NCBI RefSeq assembly: GCF_018260555.1
Contig: NZ_JAGLBB010000001.1
Location: forward strand, 45,833 to 109,832
DNA from: Deinococcus sp.
GTDB lineage: Bacteria > Deinococcota > Deinococci > Deinococcales > Deinococcaceae
Reading direction: 5' to 3'
Length of the DNA stretch: 64,000 bases
Part shown: piece by piece, positions 39,726 through 48,900 of the stretch
Layout: the number at the start of each line of letters is the position of its first letter
Position numbering within the stretch: position 1 is the stretch's first letter
Notes under the pieces: generated by a model
What the model was told of the DNA's origin: nothing
Seen by the model: only the letters and a program-made list of their open reading frames with translations
The model's database searches: none
Program-made: the position numbers and the translations under genes

Positions 39726-42653
39726 TCAGGCAGGGTCGGCGTGATGCAGGCGCAGGGCGTCCGAGACGCGCGTCAGTCCAGTCTCGAACGGCACGCCCAG
39801 TTCACGTAGCACGCCCGCGGGGTCGGGATGCACGGCTTCCAGGGCCTGGGCGGCTTCGCGCCACACGCCGCCCCGGAAGGCCGCGAGGGCCGGGGCGCGC
39901 AGTTCGTCGGCCAGCCAGCGCAGGGTGGGCGCGCCTTCCAGGATGCTGGCGCGGGCTTCCAGGGCCAGCAGCTGGGCGTGCAGGCCGGGGTCCGGGGTGT
40001 GCGTGCCGCCCAGACCCGAGTGCACGCGGCGCAGCAGGGCGTGGGCGCGGTTCAGGTCGGGCAGGGCCGCGCCGCCCGGCGCGCCGTCACCGCGCAGCTG
40101 CACCTCGGCACTCATGGCGCGCGCCTGAGCTTCCTCGTAGGCGTGGGCGGCCATGTCGAGCGCCCGACCGGTAAACCTCAGGGCCGCGCCGCGTTCCGGT
40201 TCGGCCAGGGCGCGGCTGAGCAGCATGTCGAAGAGCAGCATGGCTTCCCGGTCACCGCGTGGCGGCGCTGAACCTGGAGGCGCTGCAATCGGCGGCTCTG
40301 AACCCACCCGCTCTGCACCCGCAGCTGGCGGGTGGCCGGGACTCAGCAGGTCGTCAAGGATGGCGCGGGCCTGCGCGAGATCCGGGTGGTCGCGCGACGG
40401 GCCGCGCAGGGGTTGCAGGTACGGACGGCCCAGCCCGCGTGTCAGGTACGTCAGGGCCACGCGGTAGCGGGTGCGGCGCTCGCGGTACCGGGCCTCGGCG
40501 GGGCGTACGTCGCTGCGGCCCAGCAGGTCCAGCGCCCGCACGGCCTGCGCCAGGGCCTCGTCGTGGCGGCCCAGGGCCAGCAGGATCGGCACGCCCTCCG
40601 AGAGCAGGCGGGCGCGGGGCACGCCGTCCACGTGACGGCGGTCATCAGCCGGAACGAGGTCCAGCGCGCCCCTCAGTTGAATCCAGGCGTCGTCGGCGCG
40701 GCCCAGGCGGCGCTGCGCGGTGGCGGTGCGGGCCAGGATGCGCGAGACCTCCTCGGCGCTGCCCCCGGCGGCCTCCATGCGGCGCGCGGCGTCCAGCAGG
40801 GCGTCCAGTGCGGCGGCCGGCTGGCCCAGGCGCAGATGCAGGTCGCCCTGCTGGTAGCGGGCGCGGGCCGACAGCAGCGGGCTGGAATCCGGGACGGCCC
40901 GCAGGGCGTCCAGCGCCTCGGGCCAGCGGCCGGCGTCCTTGGCGATCAGGCCGCGCCACAGCAGTGCGCGGGGGCCTCCGTGGGCGGCGCGGGGGTCGCT
41001 GGCAGCGCGGGTCGCGGTTTCCAGGTCACCCTGCCAGCGGGCCAGCGCGGCCTGCACCAGCAGTGCGTCGGCCTGCGCGGCGACCGTCCAGGGGTCCAGG
41101 GCTGCCGTCTGCGCGGTCATGGCGGTCACGTCCGGGTGCTCCAGCTGGGTGCGGGCGGCGTCCATGTTCCCACTTTCGAGACTGCTCTCGGCGAGTTTCA
41201 CGCGGGCCCAGGCGCGCACGGGATCGCGGGAGGATTCCATCAGGGTGAACAGGGCGTCACGGGCGCGTGGCTCGTTGTACTCGCCGCGCCCGGCGTGGTG
41301 CGTGACGACCGCGCGGGCCAGCGTTTCGCGGTCCGGGCCGGTCGGAGCGGCCCGCAGCGCCGGCCACAGCGGCGGCAGGTGACGGATATCGTCCGGGTGG
41401 GCGGTGACGTGCGCGGCCAGCGCCGTCCAGTCGTTCAGGGCGGCCAGCGCGCCCAGTCGGTACTGGCCCGCCGCGCCGGGCGCGCTGGCCAGCGCGCGCA
41501 GGAACGGCACCAGGGCGGCGCGGGCCACGACAGGCCACGCGGCACTCAGGACCGGGGCCGGCTTCCAGCCCAGGTCGGCCGAGCCGCGCAGCAGCGCCCG
41601 CGCGTGCGGCGGCAGCGCGGAGGGCGGCCCGCCCAGCAGGGTGCCCAGCAGCGCGTCGGGCCAGGGAGTCAGGGCGGGCCAGCCCGCGGCATGCAGGGCG
41701 GCGGTCGCCTCGGTCAGCCGCCGGGAGTCCGGGTCGCCCAGCAGGGCGGCGGGGCTCACGTCGTCCCCGCTGAGACTGGCCAGCAGCGTCAGGCGATCCA
41801 GGTGACGACCCGTCTCGCGGACCAGCCGCTCGGCCTCGGCGCGCGGGATGCCCAGGCGGGTCATCAGGTACTCGCGGGCCTCGGCGGTCGTGGGGGGGCG
41901 CAGTTCGATCACCTCGCACGGCACGTCAACCGGGGCGTCCCCCTCGACGGCCAGCAGGACCGCCACACCCGCCGAGGCCCGCTCCAGCAGGGTCCTGACG
42001 GCCCAGGTGGCGGGGTCTACCGGCTGACCGCCGGGCAACCGGGGCGGACCGCCGTGCAGGGTCAGGTCCCGTGCGACGTGCACCAGCAGCGTCCCGCTGA
42101 CCGGCAGGGCCTGCCGCGCGGCGTCCAGTTGCGCCTGCGCCAGCGCCGCGAACGACGACCCGGCCGGCGCGGGGGCCTGAAGCGTGCCGGCCGCCTCGCC
42201 CGACAGGAACAGTTGCCGCACCGGTACGCCCTGCGCAGCCAGGGTGCGCGCCACGTGCGACAGCAGCACAGTCTTCCCCGCCCCGGCCCGGCCGGACACG
42301 ATCAGTTTCGGAGCGCGGCCCGCGCGCACCCCCGCCAGGAACTGCCGGTACGCGCGTTTCTTGCTGCGGCCCAGCAGGTCCAGTTCATCCGGCACGGGGG
42401 TCGGCGCGGCGGGGTCCGGCGAGTCCGGCAGGGGACGGCCGGTCTCGCGGGCCAGTTCGGTCAGGATGGCCCGCAGCGCTGCCCGGTCGGCGGGCGTGCC
42501 GATATCGCGGTAGATGATGTTCCGTACGCTGCTGGGGCTGGCGCCGCTGCTGCGCATCTGGCCTTCGAGCCAGCGCAGGCTGCCGCGCGCCTGCCCCCCC
42601 CCGCCGGGGGGGAGGTGGGCGCGCAGGTCAGCGAGTACGGCCTTCCAGTCCAT
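39726..42653 (-). CDS. large P-loop ATPase with helical repeats, uncharacterised
   Basis: 975 residues. An N-terminal helical segment (about 1-75: MDWKAVLADLRAHLPP, SLRWLEGQMRSSGASPSSVR) of unknown type is followed by a P-loop NTPase with Walker A VSGRAGAGKTVLL (119-131) and a hydrophobic LAVEGD strand that may be Walker B. The remaining 600 residues are Ala/Leu/Arg-rich helical hairpins that read like TPR or related repeats (ALDALLDAARRMEAAGG, AWIQLRGALDLVP). This layout resembles STAND-type NTPases and MalT/LuxR-like ATPases, but I see no C-terminal DNA-binding domain. Role unknown. It is divergent from the exported protein at 42813. The ATG at 42653 follows TAGGCT at 10 nt. Confidence 0.7.
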   Translation of the reverse strand: MDWKAVLADLRAHLPPGGGGQARGSLRWLEGQMRSSGASPSSVRNIIYRDIGTPADRAALRAILTELARETGRPLPDSPDPAAPTPVPDELDLLGRSKKRAYRQFLAGVRAGRAPKLIVSGRAGAGKTVLLSHVARTLAAQGVPVRQLFLSGEAAGTLQAPAPAGSSFAALAQAQLDAARQALPVSGTLLVHVARDLTLHGGPPRLPGGQPVDPATWAVRTLLERASAGVAVLLAVEGDAPVDVPCEVIELRPPTTAEAREYLMTRLGIPRAEAERLVRETGRHLDRLTLLASLSGDDVSPAALLGDPDSRRLTEATAALHAAGWPALTPWPDALLGTLLGGPPSALPPHARALLRGSADLGWKPAPVLSAAWPVVARAALVPFLRALASAPGAAGQYRLGALAALNDWTALAAHVTAHPDDIRHLPPLWPALRAAPTGPDRETLARAVVTHHAGRGEYNEPRARDALFTLMESSRDPVRAWARVKLAESSLESGNMDAARTQLEHPDVTAMTAQTAALDPWTVAAQADALLVQAALARWQGDLETATRAASDPRAAHGGPRALLWRGLIAKDAGRWPEALDALRAVPDSSPLLSARARYQQGDLHLRLGQPAAALDALLDAARRMEAAGGSAEEVSRILARTATAQRRLGRADDAWIQLRGALDLVPADDRRHVDGVPRARLLSEGVPILLALGRHDEALAQAVRALDLLGRSDVRPAEARYRERRTRYRVALTYLTRGLGRPYLQPLRGPSRDHPDLAQARAILDDLLSPGHPPAAGAERVGSEPPIAAPPGSAPPRGDREAMLLFDMLLSRALAEPERGAALRFTGRALDMAAHAYEEAQARAMSAEVQLRGDGAPGGAALPDLNRAHALLRRVHSGLGGTHTPDPGLHAQLLALEARASILEGAPTLRWLADELRAPALAAFRGGVWREAAQALEAVHPDPAGVLRELGVPFETGLTRVSDALRLHHADPA

Positions 42654-42760
42654 GTCGCCACGGAGCCTAGCGCATCCGCCCGGACACATGCACCCAGTAC
42701 AGGAAAAGACAGGCGCGCCGTACCTGACGGGCTCGTCAGCATTCGGGCTGGGCGGATGTG

Positions 42761-42766
42761 TATACT
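42761..42766 (+). promoter_or_regulatory. -10 box TATACT for the exported repeat protein
   Basis: TATACT 46 bp upstream of the ATG at 42813, implying a leader of about 40 nt that carries the TGGAGGAAG ribosome-binding site. Confidence 0.5.
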
Positions 42767-42812
42767 TCGCGACAGCATTAAATTCACAGCACCACCTCAC
42801 TGGAGGAAGTTC

Positions 42813-43508
42813 ATGCGTTCAATCATCATTACGGCCGCCCTCGCCCTTAGCGTCACCGCGTCTGCTCAGTCCGTGCAGGCTGCCACCAGCCTGTTCGACC
42901 AAGGCAAGTGGCAGGAGGCCGCCGCTGCCGCCGCCGCCCTGAACAGCAGCGAAGGATTCGCGCTGGCCGCCAAGGCGACCACGTTCGGCTCCGCGCTGGT
43001 GCCCGACAACCAGAAAAAGGCGCTGTTCGAAAAAGCGCAGGGCCTCGCCAAGCAGGCCATCGCCAAGGACAAGAACAACGCCGATGCGTACTTCGAGACG
43101 GCGCGCGCCCAGGGCCGCCTCGCGCAGTTCTCCGGGATCCTGCAGAGCCTCGGTCTGGCCGGCGAAGTGAAGAAGAACCTCGACACGGCCATCAAGCTCG
43201 ACCCGAAGCTCGCCGGATCGTACGTCGCGCTGGGACTCTGGAATGCCACCCTGGACGCCAAGGGCTTTATCGCCGTGCGGGCCAGCGGCGCCGACAAGAA
43301 CCAGATCATCCCGAACTTCGAGAAGGCCATCAGCCTGGAACCCGACGTGGCCATCCACCGCATCGAGTACGCCAACGCCCTGATCCTCCAGGGCCGCAAG
43401 GCCGACGCCGCCACGCAACTCCAGAAGGCCATCAGCATTCCCGCGAACACCTTCTGGGAGAAACGCGACCTGGAAGCCGCCAAGGCGACCCTCGCCAAAC
43501 TGAAGTAA
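42813..43508 (+). CDS. exported TPR-like repeat protein
   Basis: 231 residues. Signal peptide (IIITAALALSVTASAQS) then helical repeats: QSVQAATSLFDQGKWQEAAA, LAKQAIAKDKNNADAYFETA, FEKAISLEPDVAIHRIEYA and LQKAISIPANTFWEKRDLE, i.e. about four TPR-like units. Likely a periplasmic or envelope scaffold; no catalytic motif. RBS TGGAGGAAG gives a clear start. Divergent from the large ATPase. Confidence 0.8.
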   Translation: MRSIIITAALALSVTASAQSVQAATSLFDQGKWQEAAAAAAALNSSEGFALAAKATTFGSALVPDNQKKALFEKAQGLAKQAIAKDKNNADAYFETARAQGRLAQFSGILQSLGLAGEVKKNLDTAIKLDPKLAGSYVALGLWNATLDAKGFIAVRASGADKNQIIPNFEKAISLEPDVAIHRIEYANALILQGRKADAATQLQKAISIPANTFWEKRDLEAAKATLAKLK

Positions 43509-43521
43509 CGCCCTGAGTGGG

Positions 43522-43590
43522 TTGAAAGTTGATGGGTGATGGAGGCCAGCGCGGCGCTCCATCACCCATCACCCATTCACCATCACCCCT
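43522..43590. repeat. GTTGATGG-type hairpin repeat, copy 4
   Basis: GATGGGTGATGGAG (43531-43544) and CTCCATCACCCATC (43557-43570) form a perfect 14-bp stem with a 12-nt loop, flanked by GTTGAAAGTTGATGG and CACCATCACCCC. It lies between convergent genes and may also terminate both. Confidence 0.65.
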
Positions 43591-43594
43591 TCCC

Positions 43595-44533
43595 TCAGGC
43601 GTTCAGGAGGTGCACGGCGCCGGGAAGGGTCTCGACGTGCACCTCGGTCACGCGGCCGTGCAGGTCGCCGTCGAGGTGCACGCGCACCGGCGCGTCCCAG
43701 CGGACCGTGACCTGCCGGGCGGCGCGGGTGTGAACGCGCGGGTGGTTCAGGTGGCGGCCCCGCAGGACGCGCAGCATCAGGGCCGTGAGTTGTCGGCGGT
43801 TCATGTCGCCGCCCGCGACGACGTTCACCTGCCCGTCACGCAGGTCGCTGTCCGGGCTGATCAGGAACCCGCCGCCGTAACGGGTGCCGTTCATGACGGC
43901 CACGACGCCGCTGGGCCCGGCGTACACGGGCTGCCCGTCGGCGCTCACCGTGACGTTCGTGAGCTTCAGTTCGTGGATGGAGGTGACCGCCGCCCACGCG
44001 TAACGGACGAAGCCGCGCAGCCGGGCGGGCGCGCGGGTCATGTTCGCCGTCACGTCGGAATCAAAGCCCATGCCCAGGCCGTTCAGGAGCAGGTGGCTGC
44101 GACCCGCGCCGTCCCCCTGGCGGATGGTCACGCGCAGGGCGTCCACGGCGCGCGGCTGGTAGTTCAGGCGGTCGAGGGCCTCGGCGAACGCCCCGGGGCG
44201 CAGGCCCAGCAGGCCCGCGAAATCGTTCCCGGTCCCCAGCGGCATGACCGCCAGGGGCCGACCCGTGCCGACCAGCGCCGGGAGGAGCGCACCGACCGTG
44301 CCGTCCCCGCCGACCGCCATGACGGCCGTGCCGGGCGCAAGCGCCCGCAGCCGCGCCAGCGCCGCCTCGCCGCTGGGTTCGCGGATCAGTTCGTGGCTCA
44401 GGTGCCGGGCGTGCAGTTCGCGTTCCAGGCGCGGCCAGGAGCGCAGCGCGAGGCCGCCCCCGGCGTTCGGGTTGAGCACCACCGCCAGGTGTGGGGGGGC
44501 GTGCGTGGCGGGTGGGTTGCCTTCAGGAGTCAC
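43595..44533 (-). CDS. diacylglycerol kinase / sphingosine kinase family lipid kinase (YegS/BmrU-like)
   Basis: 312 residues. The N-terminal kinase motif LAVVLNPNAGGG, the nucleotide loop VMAVGGDGTVGALLPALVG and MPLGTGNDFAGLLGLR identify the DAGK catalytic fold; the C-terminal half is the usual beta-rich domain (SPDSDLRDGQVNVVAGGD). It phosphorylates a lipid such as diacylglycerol. The GTG at 44533 is chosen because TATGCT lies 8 nt upstream; the longer frame is unlike the family. Confidence 0.87.
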   Translation of the reverse strand: MTPEGNPPATHAPPHLAVVLNPNAGGGLALRSWPRLERELHARHLSHELIREPSGEAALARLRALAPGTAVMAVGGDGTVGALLPALVGTGRPLAVMPLGTGNDFAGLLGLRPGAFAEALDRLNYQPRAVDALRVTIRQGDGAGRSHLLLNGLGMGFDSDVTANMTRAPARLRGFVRYAWAAVTSIHELKLTNVTVSADGQPVYAGPSGVVAVMNGTRYGGGFLISPDSDLRDGQVNVVAGGDMNRRQLTALMLRVLRGRHLNHPRVHTRAARQVTVRWDAPVRVHLDGDLHGRVTEVHVETLPGAVHLLNA

Positions 44534-44541
44534 AGGCGACC

Positions 44542-44547
44542 AGCATA
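44542..44547 (-). promoter_or_regulatory. -10 box TATGCT for the lipid kinase gene
   Basis: Minus strand TATGCT, 8 nt, then the GTG at 44533. It decides the start in a frame that is open for another 285 nt. Confidence 0.55.
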
Positions 44548-44625
44548 AGGCATGGAGCACGACGCACCTCTGCTCGTGGAAGGCGGCAGGGGCGGGCGGC
44601 CACGGCGCCCGGCACCAACCAGAAG

Positions 44626-44660
44626 GGAGGCACCGGGAATCCCGTTCCCCCGGTGCCTCC
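44626..44660 (-). terminator. terminator of the wecA-wecB pair
   Basis: GGAGGCACCGGG (44626-44637) / CCCGGTGCCTCC (44649-44660), 12-bp perfect stem, 16 bp past the leftward wecB stop. Confidence 0.65.
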
Positions 44661-44675
44661 GTCCAGAGAGCCGCT

Positions 44676-45848
44676 CTATTCCCAGTCGGCCGGGCGGTCC
44701 TGAAGCCCGAAATGCCACGCGGTGGCGCGGGCGATCCGTCCGGCGGCCTGACCATCCCCGTAGGGGTTACGGGACTCGCGCATCCGAGCCAGTTCAGCCT
44801 CGCTGCCCAGCAGGTCACGCAGGACCGTTTCGAGCTGCGCGGGGTCGTTCCCGGCGAGTCTCAGCACACCGGCCTCGACTCCTTCCGGGCGTTCCGTGAC
44901 GTTACGCAGGACCGCGACCGGCACGCCCAGCGCTGCGCCTTCCTCCTGAAGGCCGCCGCTGTCAGTGGCGAGCAGGCGCGAGGCGGCCATCAGGGGGGCC
45001 ATGTCGCTGTAGTCGAGCGGTTCGGTCAGTTCGAAGTTCGGCACGCCTTCCAGCGCGGGCCGCACGGCTTCCTGCACGGCGGGCGAGAGGTGCACGGGGT
45101 AGATGAAGTGATGGTCCGGGTGCGCCTGCGCCACGCGGGCCAGGGCCTGGGCCATCTCGCGCATCATGGGCTGGTTCTCGCGGCGGTGCATGGTGACGGT
45201 CACGAGGGGCTGAGCGGCGTCCACACGCGCCTGCCACTCGGGGCGCAGCGGAACGCGCCCGGCGACCTCACGGACGGCGTCCACGGCGGTCTGGCCGGTC
45301 ACGAAGATGCCGTGGTCACTTTTGCCCTCGCGGCGCAGGTTGTCGCGGCTGCCGTTCGTGGGCGCAAAATCCAGGGTGGACAGCACGCCGGTCAGGCGGC
45401 GGTTGGCTTCCTCGGGGAAGGGTTCTCGCAGGTTACCGCTACGCAACCCGGCCTCGACATGCCCGACCGGGATGCCCTCGTAGAAGGCGCTGAGGGCCAC
45501 GCAGAAGCTGGTGCTGGTGTCGCCGTGCACCAGGACCATGTCGGCGCCCATCTCGCGCAGGGTGCGCCCGGCCTGCGGGACGATGCGGGCCGTGAGGTCC
45601 GCCAGGGTCTGCCGGTCGGTCATGACGTTCAGGTCGCGGTCCGGCGTGAGCGAGAAGACGCCCAGCGCGGCGTCCAGCATCTGCCGCTGCTGCCCGGTGG
45701 ACAGGATCAGGGGGCGCAGGCCCGGCGTGTCCTCAAGGGCGCGGTAGACGGGAGCCATCTTGGTCGCCTCGGGGCGGGTGCCGAAGGCCAGCACGACCGT
45801 GAAGTCACGGCTGGGGACTGCGGCCTGAGGATCGGTGGAGTGGGTCAT
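44676..45848 (-). CDS. wecB: UDP-N-acetylglucosamine 2-epimerase (non-hydrolysing)
   Basis: 390 residues. It converts UDP-GlcNAc to UDP-ManNAc for surface polysaccharide. Motifs: VLAFGTRPEATKMAPVYRAL at the start, VLVHGDTSTSFCVALSAFY, GHVEAGLRSGN, and the UDP site ATDSGGLQEEGAALGVPV. The ATG at 45848 lies 1 bp after the stop of the wecA-like gene, so the two are one unit. With WecA it points to an undecaprenyl-linked amino-sugar polymer. Confidence 0.93.
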   Translation of the reverse strand: MTHSTDPQAAVPSRDFTVVLAFGTRPEATKMAPVYRALEDTPGLRPLILSTGQQRQMLDAALGVFSLTPDRDLNVMTDRQTLADLTARIVPQAGRTLREMGADMVLVHGDTSTSFCVALSAFYEGIPVGHVEAGLRSGNLREPFPEEANRRLTGVLSTLDFAPTNGSRDNLRREGKSDHGIFVTGQTAVDAVREVAGRVPLRPEWQARVDAAQPLVTVTMHRRENQPMMREMAQALARVAQAHPDHHFIYPVHLSPAVQEAVRPALEGVPNFELTEPLDYSDMAPLMAASRLLATDSGGLQEEGAALGVPVAVLRNVTERPEGVEAGVLRLAGNDPAQLETVLRDLLGSEAELARMRESRNPYGDGQAAGRIARATAWHFGLQDRPADWE

Positions 45849-45849
45849 G

Positions 45850-47028
45850 TCAGTTTACCTCACTGGAATCGGTGCGGCTGGCCTGCCCGGTGGTGGCCTG
45901 CGGGGGGGTGGCCTGCTCGCGTTGGTGGGCGCGCACGCGGCGGTACGCCACGAACACCAGGCAGACCAGCACGACCAGGATCGTTGCGCCGATCACGGTG
46001 GGCGGCAGTCCCTGCAGGCTCATGCCCAGGGCGCCGCAGGTCAGCGCGACCAGCCACAGGATCACGGCGGTGCGGCGCGCGCTGTCCGTGCGGGCCAGGA
46101 CGCGGTGGTGAATGTGGGTCTTGTCAGGGTGTCCCAGCGGGTTGCGGATGCCGCGCGCCAGCCGGCCGATCACGACCTGGGTGGTGTCCAGCAGCGGCAG
46201 GGCCAGCACGATCAGCGGCACGAGCAGGCTGGCCCCGGCACTGAATTTCAGCGTGCCCAGCAGGCTCACGGCGGCCAGCGTGTACCCGAACAGGGTGCTG
46301 CCCGCGTCTCCCATGAGGATCCGGCTGGGGTTGAAGTTGTGCCGCAGGTACCCCAGGGCCGCGCCGGACAGGCCGGCGAGCAGAACCACGGCGGCCGCGC
46401 GGTCCGGGAACTGCGCGGCGGTCGCCAGCAGCACGAAGCTCGCCACGAACGCCACGCCGCCCACCACTCCGTCCACGCCGTCGAGCAGGTTCACGGCGTT
46501 CGTGAGGGCCAGGACCCACACGATGGTCATCAGGCTCCCCAGGACCGTGCCGAGCGGTTCGGACACGACCGGCAGGAACCCAATGGCGTTAAAGTCGATG
46601 CGCAGGTCGTTGACCAGGAGCAGCGCGGCGGCCAGGGTCTGCACCAGCAGGCGTGACAGCGGCGTCAGGCCGTACTGATCGTCAATGAAGCCCACCAGGA
46701 CCAGCAGGGACCCGCCCAGCAGAATGGCGAGCACCTGAATGTTCACGATGTCCACCGCGATGGGCCGCAGCGCCCACGCGACGATGATGCTCACCAGGAA
46801 CCCGCCGTAGATGGCCAGCCCCCCCGCGTTGGGCAGCGGTTCCTTGTTCAGGCGGCGTTCGTTGGGCTGGTCCGCCCAGCCGACCCGGATGGCGAACTCC
46901 CGCAGGCGCGGAATGAACGCCCACGTGAACAGCCACGCGGTGAAGAACGTGACCAGCACGCTGAGAAAGCCTCGCCCGGACGGACTGGCAATACCGAATT
47001 GAGAAGCAAGTGCCTGCAAAGAATCCAT
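45850..47028 (-). CDS. wecA: undecaprenyl-phosphate GlcNAc-1-phosphate transferase (MraY/WecA family)
   Basis: 392 residues with about eleven membrane helices. Family residues: GGLAIYGGF (carrier site), VGFIDDQYGLTPLSR (Asp-Asp), LTNAVNLLDGVDGVVGG and MGDAGSTLFGYTLA. It transfers a sugar-1-phosphate to undecaprenyl phosphate, starting a cell-envelope polymer; WecA/TagO type is more likely than MraY given the WecB neighbour. TACAAT lies 10 nt before the ATG. Confidence 0.9.
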   Translation of the reverse strand: MDSLQALASQFGIASPSGRGFLSVLVTFFTAWLFTWAFIPRLREFAIRVGWADQPNERRLNKEPLPNAGGLAIYGGFLVSIIVAWALRPIAVDIVNIQVLAILLGGSLLVLVGFIDDQYGLTPLSRLLVQTLAAALLLVNDLRIDFNAIGFLPVVSEPLGTVLGSLMTIVWVLALTNAVNLLDGVDGVVGGVAFVASFVLLATAAQFPDRAAAVVLLAGLSGAALGYLRHNFNPSRILMGDAGSTLFGYTLAAVSLLGTLKFSAGASLLVPLIVLALPLLDTTQVVIGRLARGIRNPLGHPDKTHIHHRVLARTDSARRTAVILWLVALTCGALGMSLQGLPPTVIGATILVVLVCLVFVAYRRVRAHQREQATPPQATTGQASRTDSSEVN

Positions 47029-47283
47029 AAAGGCCCCGATTGTAGATGACGGCCGGGTGACGGCCCGGTCACGGCTTCCGGTCAGGTTCCGACGACTCCC
47101 GGTGCAAGCTCCGCCTGGAGGTGAAAGCAGGGCGCCGGGTCCGCGCGGACCGGAGACAGAGGGCGAAAAGAGGCCAGAAAATTCGGCGGGAACGGGCGGA
47201 CAGGCTCAGCCTGAGCCGGGAGAGTTGGGTGTTCAACCCTCTTTGGGATGACCACCCCGGCCCGGCCTGACGGTCCCGGGAAC

Positions 47284-47907
47284 TTATTTGGTGCCGTAGA
47301 TGCGGTCCCCCGCGTCACCCAAGCCCGGCACGATGTAGCCGTGGTCGTTTAGGTGGGTGTCCACGGCGGCCACGACGATCTCCACGTCCGGGTGCTCGCG
47401 TTCGATCACGGCGATCCCCTCGGGCGCCGCCAGGACGCACATCAGTTTAATGCTGGTCGCGCCGGCCTCCTTCAGGCGGTCGATGGCGGCCGCGGCACTG
47501 CCCCCCGTGGCGAGCATGGGGTCGGTCAGGAACACGCGGCGCTCGGCGATATCCGAAGGCAGCTTGTTGTAGTACGCGACCGGCTGGAGGGTCTGCGGGT
47601 CACGGTACAGGCCGATGTGCCCGACCTTGGCGGCCGGAACCAGCTGCACAATCGCGTCGGTCATGATCAGCCCGGCGCGCAGAATGGCGACCAGTGCCAG
47701 TTTCTTGCCGCTCAGCATGGGGAACTCGGCCTGCGTGATGGGCGTCTGGATGGTCCCGGGCACGGTTTCCAGGTCGCGCATGGCCTCGTAGGCCAGCAGC
47801 AGGCTGACCTCGCCCGCCAGTTCCCGGAACTCCTTGACGCCCGTTCGGACGTCACGCATGACCGAGAGCTTGTGCTGAACCAGGGGATGGGTGACGACAG
47901 TGACCAT
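47284..47907 (-). CDS. upp: uracil phosphoribosyltransferase
   Basis: 207 residues. Pyrimidine salvage: uracil + PRPP to UMP. The start MVTVVTHPLVQHKLSVMRD is typical; the PRPP loop reads VFLTDPMLATGGSAAAAI and the uracil site YIVPGLGDAGDRIYGTK closes the protein. The ATG at 47907 is chosen because TATCGT is 7 nt upstream; a GTG three codons earlier lies inside that arrangement. Confidence 0.96.
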   Translation of the reverse strand: MVTVVTHPLVQHKLSVMRDVRTGVKEFRELAGEVSLLLAYEAMRDLETVPGTIQTPITQAEFPMLSGKKLALVAILRAGLIMTDAIVQLVPAAKVGHIGLYRDPQTLQPVAYYNKLPSDIAERRVFLTDPMLATGGSAAAAIDRLKEAGATSIKLMCVLAAPEGIAVIEREHPDVEIVVAAVDTHLNDHGYIVPGLGDAGDRIYGTK

Positions 47908-47914
47908 GCCGCTC

Positions 47915-47920
47915 ACGATA
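47915..47920 (-). promoter_or_regulatory. -10 box TATCGT for upp
   Basis: Minus strand TATCGT, 7 nt (GAGCGGC), then the ATG at 47907. Confidence 0.55.
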
Positions 47921-48011
47921 CCGGCTCCGGGCGCCCCTCAGGCCGGATGCCGTTCACCCGGTGCCGCGCCGGTCAGTGCAGCGACCGCAATAAAGATGCC
48001 GACTGCCTCGT

Positions 48012-48860
48012 TCAGGGCAGGGCGGGCAGGCGGGCCAGGGCGTGGTAGGCACGCGGGACCTTCTGGGCGCGCTGGCCGTCGAATTCGTACGGTTCGTTCA
48101 TCAGCAGCCAGTACAGGTCATGCAGGGCCGTCATGGCCAGGTACGCGCGGTAGCGGGTCAGGGTGGCGGGCGCGTGGTCCGGCAGGAATTCCAGAGCCAG
48201 GCGCAGGCTCTGATCGGGGGGCAGCAGGTCCAGCGTGCCGGTCTTCAGCAGGGCCAGGTCACGCAGCGGGTCGTCCCAGGCGCTCTTGGTCCAGTCGATC
48301 ACCAGCAGGCGTTCGGGGGCGGGCGGGTCGGTGATCAGGATGTTGTCCTGCCACAAGTCCAGGTGGCAGAACGACGCCGGCTGATCCAGCAACCCGCGTT
48401 CGAGCGGAATTTCGACCGCGTCGAACAGGTCTTCGAGCGGATAGGCGGCCAGGGCGCTGCGGAAGCGTTGCAGGCGTTCGCGCACGCGGCGCAGGTCCAC
48501 GCGGCCGCGTTGCTCGCGGTGCAGTTCGCTCAGCACGCCGCGCAGGGCGGGCACGGCGCGCGTCACGTCAGATGGCCGCAGCGGGTGGCCGGGAAAGCGT
48601 TTCATGATCAGCGCCTCGACCCCGTCAGCCTCGAGCGCGTCGATCACCCAGTCGCCCAGGCCAGCCCGGCGCAGGTTGTCGGCCTCGGTGCAGTGGTCAC
48701 CCTGGTGGTTGCGGTAGACCTTCACGATCACGTCGTCCGGCGTGACGTACACGCGGCTCTGCATGCCCGCGTCCATGGGGGTCAGGGTCCCGAAGCGGGC
48801 TTCGAGAACCGGGAAGCGCGGGGTGGGTTCCCCGCCGATTTGGGGGCGTCTGGGGGTCAA
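48012..48860 (-). CDS. aminoglycoside-phosphotransferase-fold (APH) kinase
   Basis: 282 residues. Brenner motif FCHLDLWQDNILI with catalytic Asp and Asn, and the metal-binding LLVIDWTKSAWDDPLRDLAL, as in choline/fructosamine/APH kinases. The substrate cannot be predicted; the genomic context (upp on one side, a hypothetical gene on the other) gives no help. The start is a TTG (48860) preceded by CCGGAGTG; the next in-frame Met would remove the first strands. Confidence 0.78.
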   Translation of the reverse strand: MTPRRPQIGGEPTPRFPVLEARFGTLTPMDAGMQSRVYVTPDDVIVKVYRNHQGDHCTEADNLRRAGLGDWVIDALEADGVEALIMKRFPGHPLRPSDVTRAVPALRGVLSELHREQRGRVDLRRVRERLQRFRSALAAYPLEDLFDAVEIPLERGLLDQPASFCHLDLWQDNILITDPPAPERLLVIDWTKSAWDDPLRDLALLKTGTLDLLPPDQSLRLALEFLPDHAPATLTRYRAYLAMTALHDLYWLLMNEPYEFDGQRAQKVPRAYHALARLPALP

Positions 48861-48900
48861 CAGGCACTCCGGGCGGCGGGGGCTTGCGCACGCGGCGTGA

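Noticed and set aside
40332..42812. Long rightward extension upstream of the exported repeat protein
   Set aside because: Antisense to the 975-residue ATPase; the real start has an RBS and signal peptide at 42813.
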